Origin: Nitrosomonas sp.
GTDB taxonomy: Bacteria > Pseudomonadota > Gammaproteobacteria > Burkholderiales > Nitrosomonadaceae
DNA: 64,000 bases
Direction of reading: 5' to 3'
Assembly: GCA_016708955.1 (NCBI GenBank)
Contig: JADJES010000001.1
Span: 372,001-436,000 of the forward strand
Shown: piece by piece, positions 27,143 through 37,800 of the stretch
Numbering within the stretch: position 1 is the stretch's first letter
Layout: each line of letters opens with the position of its first letter
Position numbers and translations under genes: made by a program
The notes under the pieces: generated by a model
The model's input: the letters and a program-made list of their open reading frames with translations, nothing else
The model's database searches: none
Told to the model about the DNA's origin: nothing

Positions 27143-28410
27143 GATATTATTGGCTCTAATAGTGGCAAAACTACCTGTGTGCAGGCACCGCCACTCTCAA
27201 GATTAAACAAACGAACACTGCCTCCAAAGCGCTCAATATTTGCATTCGCCAGAAATAAACCGATTCCAAAACCTTGCCCAGGCGTCTTACTGGAAAAAAA
27301 AGCTTCACCGGCGCGTTGCATGGCTTCTGCCGACAATCCTTCGCCATCATCAATAATCTCAAGATGTAACATTAGATTTTCCCAATGGCTCTTGATCTCT
27401 ATGCATTTAGTAGAAGCATCTGCAGCGTTATTAAGTAGATTGAGTATGGATTGGCTCAATAGCTGGTTATCCATAATTCTGGGTGCAGGCTGAGTGCCTG
27501 TACGGTGATAAGAAAATTTAGCAGAAGGACGTATCAACTTCCATTTATCAAGAACCTGATCAAGAAATTCATCGACAGGAAGTTCGCTGCCGTGCTCAGT
27601 TCTGTCTTGACCCGCTTTGGCAAGTAACTGGGTCAAAGTTTGCTTGCAGTGGGCAATCTGATCGCGCAGAATATGAATATTGCTCTGGAATTCAACATCG
27701 TTTTTATATTCTTGCTGTAATTCTCCGGTCACAACAGCCATAGTTGAAAGTGGCGTGCCAAGTTCGTGTGCTGCGCCGGCTGCCAGTGTTCCCATAGCGA
27801 TAATTTGTTCATTGCGCAATGCCTGTTCTCGCGCTTTAGCAAGATCCCGATCCCGATCTCGAATCGAGGAGCTCATTTTAACGACGAACCATGCAATGAT
27901 TACAGTACTTAATACAAATGCTAGCCACATTCCTGATACATGCAACGCAAATTCAATGAGATGATTGCTATGTTCGTGCGGTAATGGTACATATTTAAAT
28001 AATAGCAGCGTATAACAAGAAATTGTGACCATAGCCATAACCCATGTATAACGCCAAGGCAGTGTGGCAGCTGCGATCGTCAAAGGCAATAGGTATAGTG
28101 AAATAAATGGATTGGTTGAGCCGCCGCTGAAATACAACAGTGTACTCAATGCCAGAACATCAATCATTAATTGTAAAAAGAACTCAGTATGGGATACCGG
28201 CCATTTTCGGTGTAACCGTACCCATGTCAATAAATTTAACAGCGAGAGTATTGCGACGACAGAGATCATTTGCGCCCATGGAATTACAATATCGATGGCC
28301 CAGTACACAATTGCAAATGTCAGGCACTGAGCAACGATGGCAATATTCCGGAGCCAAAATAAACGTTGTAAATTTTTACTGAGGGGCGATTGACTGAGGT
28401 CACTAAACAT
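27139..28410 (-). CDS. regB: RegB/PrrB-type redox sensor histidine kinase
   Basis: 423-aa membrane kinase with six N-terminal helices (about 15-185). The loop GGSTNPFISLYLLP matches the quinone-sensing GGxxNPF motif of RegB. The H-box is AAHELGTPLSTMAVV, followed by an ATPase domain with NLLNNAADAS and GQGFGIGLFLANANIERFGG. A cysteine in RDQIAHCKQTL occupies the region of the redox-active Cys of RegB. With regA it forms a two-gene operon. The 349 nt before it contain the divergent promoter region shared with the DAHP synthase gene. Confidence 0.92.
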   Translation of the reverse strand: MFSDLSQSPLSKNLQRLFWLRNIAIVAQCLTFAIVYWAIDIVIPWAQMISVVAILSLLNLLTWVRLHRKWPVSHTEFFLQLMIDVLALSTLLYFSGGSTNPFISLYLLPLTIAAATLPWRYTWVMAMVTISCYTLLLFKYVPLPHEHSNHLIEFALHVSGMWLAFVLSTVIIAWFVVKMSSSIRDRDRDLAKAREQALRNEQIIAMGTLAAGAAHELGTPLSTMAVVTGELQQEYKNDVEFQSNIHILRDQIAHCKQTLTQLLAKAGQDRTEHGSELPVDEFLDQVLDKWKLIRPSAKFSYHRTGTQPAPRIMDNQLLSQSILNLLNNAADASTKCIEIKSHWENLMLHLEIIDDGEGLSAEAMQRAGEAFFSSKTPGQGFGIGLFLANANIERFGGSVRLFNLESGGACTQVVLPLLEPIIS

Positions 28411-28759
28411 TATTGTGGGGATATCGTAAATAATCTTTTTTTGATTGCGAGCTAACTTTGAACATTAACTTAAATTCTCTTGAAATGCTATGCGACAAAT
28501 TGTCTCAGGGTGAGTTGAATAGAGTTGTGTCAGAAATTTGATTCGCAATGCGGACTTCTGGGAAAGTTGTTGACATACAACCACATTGTGCTAAAGATTG
28601 TTTAATTATTTAGCTTTGATGAAGAATCCCTGGTTTTGAAGAGATTTAATCAACGTGAGTGTTTATCAGAATCATGGTAACCAATAGTTTTTTCGGTTAG
28701 AATCGTGGGCTACTTTATCTTATGCTAATGAATTAGCATTATCTTTTTGAAATTATTTT
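28411..28759. other. Divergent intergenic region regB / DAHP synthase
   Basis: 349 nt, AT-rich, without a convincing gene. It must hold the promoters for regB (leftward) and the DAHP synthase gene (rightward). I see no clear inverted repeat or riboswitch. Confidence 0.5.
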
Positions 28760-29878
28760 ATGATTCTTATCCTTGTTCCCAATACCCGGCTGGATAGTCC
28801 GGAATATAAACAGTTGTTGGCGCATCTTGCCAATTTTTCAGGGATATCGACGCGTGTTCATACTGAAGTAGGTACTGAACAAACGCTGACAGAGATATAT
28901 TTAATAGGTAACACTAAAGTGTTATCTATTGAGGATGTTAACTCGCTACCTTGTGTTGACCGAGTAGTTCGGGTTTCCGAGGAATATCGGGTTTTAGGAC
29001 GACACAAGGATGATGATCGCCCGACACATTTTGATTATAACGGCGTTCGTTTTGGGCAGGACACTCTGAATGTGTTCGCAGGATTGTGTGCGGTTGATAC
29101 CATTGAGCACGTTGAAATGATGATGAAAGCATTGCGTGATCATGGACAGACTTGTACGCGGATGGGTGCTTATAAGCCACGTACCAGTCCTTATTCATTT
29201 CAGGGGCATGGCAAAACTTGCCTTCCTTATGTTTTTGATGTGGCAGGAAAGTACGGCATAAAAGTTATCGCGATGGAAATTACGCATGAATCCCACTTGG
29301 AAGAAATACGTAATGCACTGTATCAGACGGGTAATGCAACGGGTGTTATGCTGCAGATTGGAACGAGGAATACACAGAATTTTGAGTTGTTGAAAATTGT
29401 TGGCCGTCAGCAGAATTTTCCAGTACTGATAAAACGCGGTTTTGGTATTACTCTGGACGAATCATTGAATGCCGCAGAGTATTTGGCTTCGGAGGAAATC
29501 GCAAAGTGGTTTTTCGGGTTGCGCGGTATGAAAACAAATATGGGTGACCCGCATCGTAATTTCGTTGATTTTTCGCATGTGCCTGTTGTAAAACGGTTAA
29601 CTCGTATGCCGGTTTGTGTTGATCCTTCGCACTCAGTGGGCACTCGCGCAAGCTCGCCGGATGGTATTCTAGACGTAATGCATGTAACAGCTCAGGGCAT
29701 CATAGCTGGTGCTAATATGGTATTAGTTGACTTTCATCCGGCACCCAGCAAAGCATTGGTCGATGGACCACAAGCACTGCTAATGAAAGAATTACCGCAA
29801 TTTCTGGAAGATATTCAAATAGCACGGGAAGCTTATGAAAAACGTGTCGCATTGACAGCACGCTATCGAGAGATATAA
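28760..29878 (+). CDS. DAHP synthase, class I beta-type (divergent)
   Basis: 372-aa 3-deoxy-7-phosphoheptulonate synthase, first enzyme of the shikimate pathway. An N-terminal ferredoxin-like regulatory domain (about 1-70) precedes the barrel with MGAYKPRTSPYSFQGHG, LQIGTRNTQNFELLK, LIKRG and VCVDPSHSVGTRASSP. The usual GPCSVES is GLCAVDT, and the ERGxRT motif is FGLRGMKTNMGDPHRN, so this is a divergent branch. The metal-binding Cys and His remain. A specialised aromatic branch cannot be excluded, but no pathway neighbours are adjacent. Confidence 0.85.
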   Translation: MILILVPNTRLDSPEYKQLLAHLANFSGISTRVHTEVGTEQTLTEIYLIGNTKVLSIEDVNSLPCVDRVVRVSEEYRVLGRHKDDDRPTHFDYNGVRFGQDTLNVFAGLCAVDTIEHVEMMMKALRDHGQTCTRMGAYKPRTSPYSFQGHGKTCLPYVFDVAGKYGIKVIAMEITHESHLEEIRNALYQTGNATGVMLQIGTRNTQNFELLKIVGRQQNFPVLIKRGFGITLDESLNAAEYLASEEIAKWFFGLRGMKTNMGDPHRNFVDFSHVPVVKRLTRMPVCVDPSHSVGTRASSPDGILDVMHVTAQGIIAGANMVLVDFHPAPSKALVDGPQALLMKELPQFLEDIQIAREAYEKRVALTARYREI

Positions 29879-29979
29879 ACGCAGTTAAATTTCAATGCTT
29901 GAGATTTGTGATATTGAATGCGAAATGCGCAATCACTGAATTAAGTCTAGGCAAAATATCCATTGTTGGGGATAAATAA

Positions 29980-30924
29980 ATGATCAAAGTACTACTTTCG
30001 AATCCTAGAGGTTTTTGTGCCGGTGTGGATCGTGCGATAGAAATTGTTGAACGTGCGCTCACAATGCATGGCGCGCCGATTTATGTGCGCCATGAAGTTG
30101 TGCATAACCGTTTTGTGGTTGAGAATCTGGAGAAGAAAGGCGCTGTTTTTGTAGAAAATCTGGATGAGGTGCCACAAGATAGTATTCTGATTTTTAGTGC
30201 GCACGGCGTATCGCATGCTGTCCGGCGGGAAGCTGCAGATCGCAAATTGAAGGTATTTGATGCGACCTGCCCGCTGGTTACCAAGGTTCATGTGGAGGTA
30301 GCCAAGATGCGCAAGGATGGAAAGGAAATCATTATGATCGGCCATCAAGGCCACCCGGAAGTTGAAGGTACGATGGGGCAAATTGACGGTGAAAACAAAG
30401 GAATGTATCTAGTAGAAACAGAGATGGATGTTGATGTCCTGAAAGTTAATGACGAGGCCAACTTAGCTTATGTAACACAAACCACTTTGTCAGTTGATGA
30501 TGCTGCGCGCATTGTCGATGCCTTGAAAAGACGATTCCCTATGATCACTGGCCCTAAGAAAGATGATATTTGCTATGCCACGCAGAATCGTCAGGATGCA
30601 GTTAAAAAAATGGTGGATCAATGCGATTTGGTCATTGTAGTGGGTTCTCCCAATAGTTCAAATTCTAACCGGTTATGTGAAGTGGCAAGAAATGCCAATG
30701 TGGAAGCCTATATGGTAGATCGCGCCGAACAATTGCAGGAAGATTGGTTTCTTGGAAAGAAAATCATCGGTATTACGGCAGGTGCTTCTGCCCCGGAAAT
30801 ACTGGTGCAGCAAGTGATATCCCGGCTAAAGCAAATTGGGGCCGAACAAATCGGTGAGGATGTAATGATAGAAGAGTTAAGTGGGGTTGTTGAATCGGTT
30901 GTGTTTCCATTACCGAAGGCCTAA
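29980..30924 (+). CDS. ispH: 4-hydroxy-3-methylbut-2-enyl diphosphate reductase
   Basis: 314-aa iron-sulfur enzyme of the last step of the non-mevalonate isoprenoid pathway. The three cluster cysteines are seen in NPRGFCAGVDRAI, DATCPLVTKVH and DDICYATQNRQ; VGSPNSSNSNRL and GASAPE are also typical. GGGG precedes ATG 29980. Convergent with thiO, with only 3 nt between the stop codons. Confidence 0.96.
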   Translation: MIKVLLSNPRGFCAGVDRAIEIVERALTMHGAPIYVRHEVVHNRFVVENLEKKGAVFVENLDEVPQDSILIFSAHGVSHAVRREAADRKLKVFDATCPLVTKVHVEVAKMRKDGKEIIMIGHQGHPEVEGTMGQIDGENKGMYLVETEMDVDVLKVNDEANLAYVTQTTLSVDDAARIVDALKRRFPMITGPKKDDICYATQNRQDAVKKMVDQCDLVIVVGSPNSSNSNRLCEVARNANVEAYMVDRAEQLQEDWFLGKKIIGITAGASAPEILVQQVISRLKQIGAEQIGEDVMIEELSGVVESVVFPLPKA

Positions 30925-30927
30925 TAA

Positions 30928-32034
30928 CTAATCTATATTCCATCCCATTTGATATGGAGTGACATCAAATGGTTGCGGGGCGCTTGTTATCTCATTTACC
31001 AGGATCTCCGCACTAACTGGTGCCATTGTGACGCCATAGCGAAAATGACCGCTGTTTATAAATAAATTTCTGATCAGCGGATGTCGAGCGATAGTAGGTA
31101 TGTTATCCGGTGATGCTGGACGCAATCCTGCCCAATGTTGCTTTACGGACATTTCGTGAAGTATTGGCAAAATAGCCTGCGCACGTATTAACAGATTGTC
31201 ATGTGCTGATATTGTAGTCTGTTTATCAAAACCCACGTCTTCGAGTGTACTGCCAACAAGTAAATGGCCATCTCGGCGAGGGATGATATATAAATCATGC
31301 TGTACAAGAATGTTATGTACTGGCGGTGTATCAAACTTAAATAACAGCATTTGTCCTTTTATCGGTTTAATATCTAGTCTGAGTGCGTGTTTCCCCAATA
31401 CTTCTTTGCTCCACGCACCAGCACTAACAATAGTGTAATCTGCAATAAACTCACCGCAAGACGAAATAACGGACTGAATGCGCTTATGTGCTGTTTTCAG
31501 GGTATTCACTGTACAGCTTTCTATGATTTTCCCGCCTAATTGCGCAACTCGGCTAAGTAGTGCGCGTAATAATCTTGGATTACGAACTTGTGCAATATCA
31601 GGCAAGAATAACGCGCGGTCACATGTGCTGCTGGCATGAATCTCAATGTTGTTTCTGGTGGATGGAGTACCCAGTATGCCCCGTCGCTCTATTTTAATTT
31701 TTCTTTTTGAACACCACTGCTGTGCAGATTCTACATCGTTGGGTGGCAATATCAGCATACCGGATATTTCATATTCCGGATCAATTCCAGATGCTTTGTG
31801 TAAGACTGAAATCCAGGCCGGAAATTGATTCACGCTATAGCTAGTTAGGCGCGTGACATCGTCAGAATAATTCCATGGACAAAGCGGCGATAAAATACCA
31901 CCGCCTGCCCACGATGATTCTTCCCCGGCTTTATTGCGCTCGAGTATCGTGACTTTCGCACCTTGTAATAACAGGCGCTCCGCCGTTGCAAGCCCTATGA
32001 TTCCTGCCCCAATGACGATTACATCTTGTTCCAT
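30928..32034 (-). CDS. thiO: Glycine oxidase ThiO
   Basis: 368-aa FAD-dependent oxidase supplying the glycine imine for the thiazole of thiamine. The N-terminal dinucleotide fold is DVIVIGAGIIGLATAERLLL, with SWAGGGILSPLCPWNY, and the C-terminal part has HWAGLRPASPDNIPTI and NSGHFRYGVTMAP. Length is standard. The gene stands alone, opposite to ispH; other thiamine genes are not in the window. Confidence 0.92.
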   Translation of the reverse strand: MEQDVIVIGAGIIGLATAERLLLQGAKVTILERNKAGEESSWAGGGILSPLCPWNYSDDVTRLTSYSVNQFPAWISVLHKASGIDPEYEISGMLILPPNDVESAQQWCSKRKIKIERRGILGTPSTRNNIEIHASSTCDRALFLPDIAQVRNPRLLRALLSRVAQLGGKIIESCTVNTLKTAHKRIQSVISSCGEFIADYTIVSAGAWSKEVLGKHALRLDIKPIKGQMLLFKFDTPPVHNILVQHDLYIIPRRDGHLLVGSTLEDVGFDKQTTISAHDNLLIRAQAILPILHEMSVKQHWAGLRPASPDNIPTIARHPLIRNLFINSGHFRYGVTMAPVSAEILVNEITSAPQPFDVTPYQMGWNID

Positions 32035-32268
32035 GATGGATTGATTACTTATTTATTATGTTTACAGAGAATTGAAAATGCTTGGTATGAGTGATTGTAA
32101 CCTAGGCTGCTCATAGTGCGATCGACATTGAGTGAGTGACTAAGTTGAATGGGGATGAAATAGAGTTTTTTTGCTAAAGTTAATTAACCTAGTAACCGTT
32201 AAACCTGAGGTCTTTCTAGTGCATAAAATAGATCAGAGTTAAAAGCAGATTTCTTGGGAATTTTGTAA

Positions 32269-32679
32269 ATGAAGAAGAAACAAGTCATGGAAAGGTCAAA
32301 TTATCGTGGTTTTACGCTGATTGAATTAATGATCACGGTGGCCATTGTTGGTATTTTGTCAGCCATTGCTTATCCATCCTATACACAATATATGATAAGA
32401 GCAAATCGTGCGGCAGCTCAGGCAGAGATGATGGATATTGCCAATCGCCAACAACAGTTTCTGCTTACTGATCGGGGTTATGCGAGCAAAACAACCTTGG
32501 AAGCAAGCGGCTATTCACTTCCATCGAATGTAAGTAGCAAGTACAGTTATGCAATTGTAATTGGAACTGGAACGGTACCTTCATATACGCTTACATTTAC
32601 TCCAACTGGACCACAAGCAAGTGATGGGGATCTCATGCTCACTAGCGAAGGCGCCAAAACTCCTGCCGATAAATGGTAG
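32269..32679 (+). CDS. pilE: Type IV pilin PilE
   Basis: 136-aa pilin-like protein with a class III signal peptide cleaved at RG/FTLIELMITVAIVGIL and a long N-terminal alpha helix, then a short globular domain (QMIRANRAAAQAEM; ANRQQQFLLTDRGYAS). It is the first gene of a minor-pilin operon and overlaps pilV by 7 nt, which suggests a minor pilin or core pseudopilin rather than the major subunit. Start ATG 32269; an internal Met at 32287 is also possible. Confidence 0.9.
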   Translation: MKKKQVMERSNYRGFTLIELMITVAIVGILSAIAYPSYTQYMIRANRAAAQAEMMDIANRQQQFLLTDRGYASKTTLEASGYSLPSNVSSKYSYAIVIGTGTVPSYTLTFTPTGPQASDGDLMLTSEGAKTPADKW

Positions 32680-33274
32680 CTCAGGAAATGAGAGTCTTAT
32701 GTAATTCAAATCCTGTGCTTTCAATGCGTGGTGTTTCGCTTATTGAGGTTCTTGTTACTATGGTTATTCTGGCTGTTGGATTATTGGGATTGGCTGGATT
32801 GCAAGTACGCTTGCAATCTTCCGAACTCGAATCATATCAACGCACACAGGCACTAATCTTGCTTGAGGACATGGAGAACAGGCTGTCTTCTAACCGTAGG
32901 ATTGCTGCAACATATGTTACTGCAACGGCAAATCCCCTAGGGACAGGAGATAGTCAGCCTACTTCCTGCGCAGGTAATGGTCAGAGCTTTGATACATGCC
33001 AATGGAGCAATGCTTTAAAAGGTGCTAGTGAACAATCTTCGACATCAACGAATGTAGGTGCAATGATAGAGCACGCGGCTGTATCGAAGATCTTGGGACT
33101 GGTGACCAATTCATGATTACCGTGGCGTGGCAGGGCATGACTCCGATTTCAGCCCCAGCCTCAACTTGTGGCACCGGGCTATATGATGGTGAAACTGGTG
33201 CAAAATGTGTTAACGATTTGTGCCGCCGTACTATGAGTACAATCGTACGTATAGCTAATCTGGCATCACCATGA
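32673..33274 (+). CDS. pilV: Type IV pilus minor pilin PilV (frameshifted)
   Basis: Minor pilin with leader RG/VSLIEVLVTMVILAVGLLGL. The frame ends at 33116 because one G is missing near 33069. Restoring it gives GARGCIEDLGTGDQFMITVA and a C-terminus VAWQGMTPISAP, reaching TGA 33272-33274, which overlaps the pilW start (ATGA). The overlap supports the corrected reading. Starts at 32673 or 32688 are both possible. Part of the tip complex with PilW, PilX and PilY1. Confidence 0.82.
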
Positions 33275-34340
33275 GTGCACGTGCAGAAAAATTAAATGCT
33301 GCCTCACACTGCTGGGTACGCGGTCAGCAAGGTGGTTTTTCTCTGATTGAGTTAATGATCTCAATTACATTGGGATTGTTGATCATGACAGGTGTGCTTG
33401 CACTATATTTGGATTTAACCAAAAGTAATGCAGATCGGCAAGAATGAACCGGCAGGTTGAGAATGGCCGATTTACCTTGCAGGTATTGCAGCAAGAGTTA
33501 TGGCACGCAGGTTATTGGGATACTTATGTTCCCTCTTTGCCGTCTATTACGCCGCCTACGGCAGTGCCCAATCCATGTATTGCATTCTCTGATTGGGATG
33601 CAATCTACATTAACAACATGTTTTCAATTCCTGTACAAGGCTATGTGACAGGAGTTTCTATACCAACTGAGTGCTCTAGCATTGTAACGAACCGGCAATC
33701 GGATTCTGATGTGTTGGTGATTCGCTATGCGTCAACCTGTGCCGCTGGTGTGGCAGGGTGTGAGAACTATAGTGCAGGTAAATTGTACTTGCAAACTCAG
33801 GCGTGTGGAAATACGGGGCATGCCAATTATGTTGCGAGTGCCGCTACAACACCGGTACTGGGTACGCCCGGCGTTTCAGTATATAAAAAAGACTGCACCA
33901 CGGCCGCTGACAAACGGAAATTAATAATTTCTGCTTTTTACGTGCGCAATTATTCCGTCACCTCAGGGGATGGCATTCCAACATTGATGCGCACCGATTT
34001 TGATTTGAGTGGCGGCGTTGTCCAAATGCAATCAGCACAACCGATCATAGAAGGCATTCAAAGTATTCAGTTTGAATACGGACGGGATACTGATGAAGAT
34101 GGCAGTGCAGATATTTTTGATGATTGCGCATCCTGCACAGCATTGGATTGGGCAAATGTGGTAGCCGTGCAGGTGCATGTCCTGGCACGTAACTTAGAAG
34201 CTTCTTCAGGGTATGTTGAGAATAAAACTTATCAACTTGGATCAACTACATTAGGGCCTTTTAATGATGGCTTTATGCGTCATGTTTATACCAGCTATGT
34301 TCGCTTGGTAAATCCGTCGGGCAGAAGAGAAAAGCCATGA
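33271..34340 (+). CDS. pilW: Type IV pilus minor pilin PilW (frameshifted)
   Basis: About 356-aa minor pilin. The N-terminus has the leader GG/FSLIELMISITLGLLIMTG. The frame stops near 33447 after KSNADRQE; one added base gives QELNRQVENGRFTLQVLQQE, the normal PilW continuation, open to 34340. It starts inside the pilV stop and overlaps pilX by 4 nt, so the whole set is translationally coupled. The break is probably a sequencing error. Confidence 0.84.
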
Positions 34341-34837
34341 AAAATCAACATATTCTCTCGCGGCAAAGCGGCGCCACTTTAGTGGTTGGGCTTATTATGC
34401 TAGTTTCTATTACTTTGCTGATGATATCTGCTTTTTCACTCAGTGGTGGGAATCTGAAAGCGGTTAGTAACATGCAATTCAGGAATGAGGCTATTGCAGC
34501 AGCTAATATGGGCATTGAGCAAACGATAAATATTAACTTTGTGGCAATTGATCCAGCAAATTATCCAGAGACGATAGATATCGATATTGATCAGAATAAT
34601 ACGACCGATTATGTTGTGAGTATCAAGGCTCCTCTATGCATAAAAGCCACATTAGCACCTGTCAATCCTTTGGCTTTGAGCGGGATAAATTCCAATGTAA
34701 CTAATTCGTCTGATTATTTGACTCTATGGGAAATTGAAGCGACAGCGCAGAATCAGGCAACAGGCGCATCAGTGGTAGCTAAGCAAGGTATCAGCAAGCA
34801 GTTGACACAAAGCGAGTATTTACTGTCTGCATGTTAA
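34337..34837 (+). CDS. pilX: Type IV pilus minor pilin PilX
   Basis: 166-aa protein with a short positively charged N-terminus, then GATLVVGLIMLVSITLLMIS, the transmembrane helix of PilX proteins, and the PilX_N motif with NLKAVSNMQFRNEAIAAANMG. Starts in the ATGA overlap with pilW and is followed 28 nt later by pilY1. Acts in priming pilus assembly with the other minor pilins. Confidence 0.9.
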   Translation: MKNQHILSRQSGATLVVGLIMLVSITLLMISAFSLSGGNLKAVSNMQFRNEAIAAANMGIEQTININFVAIDPANYPETIDIDIDQNNTTDYVVSIKAPLCIKATLAPVNPLALSGINSNVTNSSDYLTLWEIEATAQNQATGASVVAKQGISKQLTQSEYLLSAC

Positions 34838-34865
34838 ATATCAAAATCCAGAGATGAGAGGATAT

Positions 34866-37800
34866 ATGCTAACACCGTCAAAAAATAATCTGCTAATTGC
34901 GATAATTTTATCGTTTTTCAGCACAATCTCTGTAGCAGAAGACATAGATCTATTTACTGGAGTTGCTCCTCCCGTCTCTACAGATATTCCCAATATTTTG
35001 ATAGTATTAGACAATACGGCAAATTGGAATGCTGCGTTTATCAATGAAATCAATGCGCTATCCACGGCACTCAGTGGCTTGACTGTCAACAAATTTAGAG
35101 TTGGTTTAATGATGTTCAGTGAAACGGGGGCAGGAAATAGCAATCCAGATGGTGGTTATGTGCGTGCCGCGATACGTTTGATGGATGCCAACAACAAACC
35201 GATCTATCAGAATCTGGTTAATAGCTTGCATATACTTAACGATAAATCAAACGGCGGCAAGCTGGGTTTGACCATGGCTGAGGCGTATTACTATTTTTCT
35301 GGAGCAGGTGCATACGCAGGAATAGCTAATAAAGATAAACGAGATTATACCGGTAATACATCAGGAGCCTCGGCGTCTAACGCAGTATATGCATTAAGCG
35401 GGAATGCATTATCATCATCCAGTGATACTGGTTATGAAAGTCCGGTGAGTTCGGGGTGCCAAAAGAATTTTATTATTTATATCAGTAATGGTCCCGTTCA
35501 GGACAATGCTTCAGACACTTCAACCGCTAATTCAAAGTTGTCTGCTGCGGGAGGAAATACGGCAGAGATCGCACTTTCTCCTAGTGGATCACAATCGGGA
35601 GTTGCCGATGAGTGGGCACGTTTCATGGCAACGACTGCTTCAACCAAGATAACGACTTATACTGTTGATGTTGATCCTGGAACTACGGGCCAGGGCCCAG
35701 GATTTACTGCGTTATTAAAAAGTATGGCGACTCAAGGCAAAGGTAAATATTTTTCAGTCAATTCTTCAGTTAATAGCGGAGCTCAAATCGCGGATGCATT
35801 GAATCAAATATTTACTGAGATACAAGCAGTTAACACTGTATTTGCTTCCGCAAGCCTGCCAGTAAGTGTTAACACACAAGGCACGTATCTTAATCAAATA
35901 TTTGTTGGCATGTTCCGTCCAGATGCCAATGCAAATCCTCGTTGGGCAGGAAACCTTAAACAATATCAATTTAAACCAAGCTTAATAAATAATACCGTCG
36001 CGATAAGTCTGGCTGATGCTGATGGTGTATTGGCAATTAATAAAAATACCGGATTTATTACGCAATGCGCTCGAAGTTTCTGGACACCCAGTACAACGAG
36101 TATGGATACGTACTGGTCTTTTGCACCACAAGGCTCATGTACCACGATTGCTAATTCGGATCAATCCAATACTCCGGATGGCGATATTGTGGAGAAAGGT
36201 GCTGCAGGTTATATGTTACGTGCAACTGCTCCTGCGTCACGTATTGTTAAAACTTGTGATCCAGCCAGTTGTACCGGATTAAGCAATTTTGATAATGCTA
36301 ATACTTCAATTACACAAACGTTATTGGGCGTAGCTAATAGTACTGAACGCACTAACTTGATCAACTGGGTGCGTGGTCAAGATGTGAAAGAGGAAAATAC
36401 GAATACAAATACTACCGAGATGAGACCATCTGCACATGGAGATATTGTCCACTCTCGGCCAGTTGCAGTTGATTATGGCGGGGGTACTGGTGTAGTAGTA
36501 TTTTATGGCGCCAGTGACGGTATGCTCCATGCCATTAATGGTAATCAGTCGAGCAGCATTGGCAGTTATCCTGCCGGTAGTGAATTATGGTCATTTGTTG
36601 CGCCAGAGCATTATGGACAGCTCAAACGCATTTATGACAACAGTCCCGCCATTACACTACCCAGTGTGAATGACGCGACAGCCAAGCCCTATTTCTTCGA
36701 TGGGCGTATCACGGCTTATAAAAGTGGCAGCACAGTCTGGATTTATGCTGCGCAACGACGTGGTGGGCGAATGATTTATGCTTTTGATGCCAGCACACCT
36801 ACAAGCCCAAGCTTGAAATGGCGTCAGGGCTGCCCTAATTTAACCAATGATACCGGATGTACTTCAGCAAGCTTCAGTGGTATCGGACAGACTTGGTCAG
36901 CAGCCGTTAATTTGAAATCATCGGGCTATGTTTCAGGATCGACACCTTTGCCGATGCTTATTTTTGGCGGCGGGTATGATACCTGTGAAGACGGTTCAAG
37001 CGGGAGCGATCTGAATACCTGTTCTGCACCTAAAGGAAACAAAATTTTTGTACTGGATGCCAATAGTGGCACGCTACTGACCACATTATCCACTGACCGA
37101 AGTGTAGTGGGGGATGTGACTGTTGTACCCAACACTGTTACCGGGCTGGCTGAATATGCTTATGCGGCCGATACGGGGGGGAATCTTTACCGGGTCACAA
37201 TAGGTTCTGCTGCACCTGCAAGTTGGACAATTACGAAAATTGCATCGCTGGGATGCAGCACAACCGATTGTCCCGGTGGTGTCGCCAATCGCAAATTCAT
37301 GTTCGCGCCCGAGGTAGTTGTATCACCTGATTACAATATAATTTTAATAGGTTCAGGTGATCGCGAACATCCTCTCTTAAGTCATACGACGACTACCAGT
37401 GTCGATAATGCCTTCTTTATGATTAAAGACAAACCATCTGATGCTGCCTGGTGGTCATCAGAAACGGGTAGTTGTCAGTCGCTTGCATTGGCTTGTATTA
37501 ACTCACTGCTTGCCATAGATCCAGATAGTACGCTTCTGCCGACAGAGTCACAGCTGGCTGCCAAAAAAGGTTGGTATATGCCATTTGGAGCTGCCGGAAC
37601 TTCCCATGATAAAGAGCAAGTAGTAACATCAGCAGTTGCTGTAATGGGTGTTGTTACCTTTAGCACACATACACCAACTCCGCCCGATCCAAACATCTGT
37701 GGATCAAACTTGGGATTGGCGCGTGTATACAACCTTGGGTTTATGGACGGTCGCCCTGTTGGTACTACAAGATTTGTGCCGATAACAGGAGGTGGGTTGC

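Noticed and set aside
32150..32200. Sigma-54 promoter before pilE
   Set aside because: GG and GC elements exist, but their spacing (about 18 nt) is wrong for a -24/-12 promoter.
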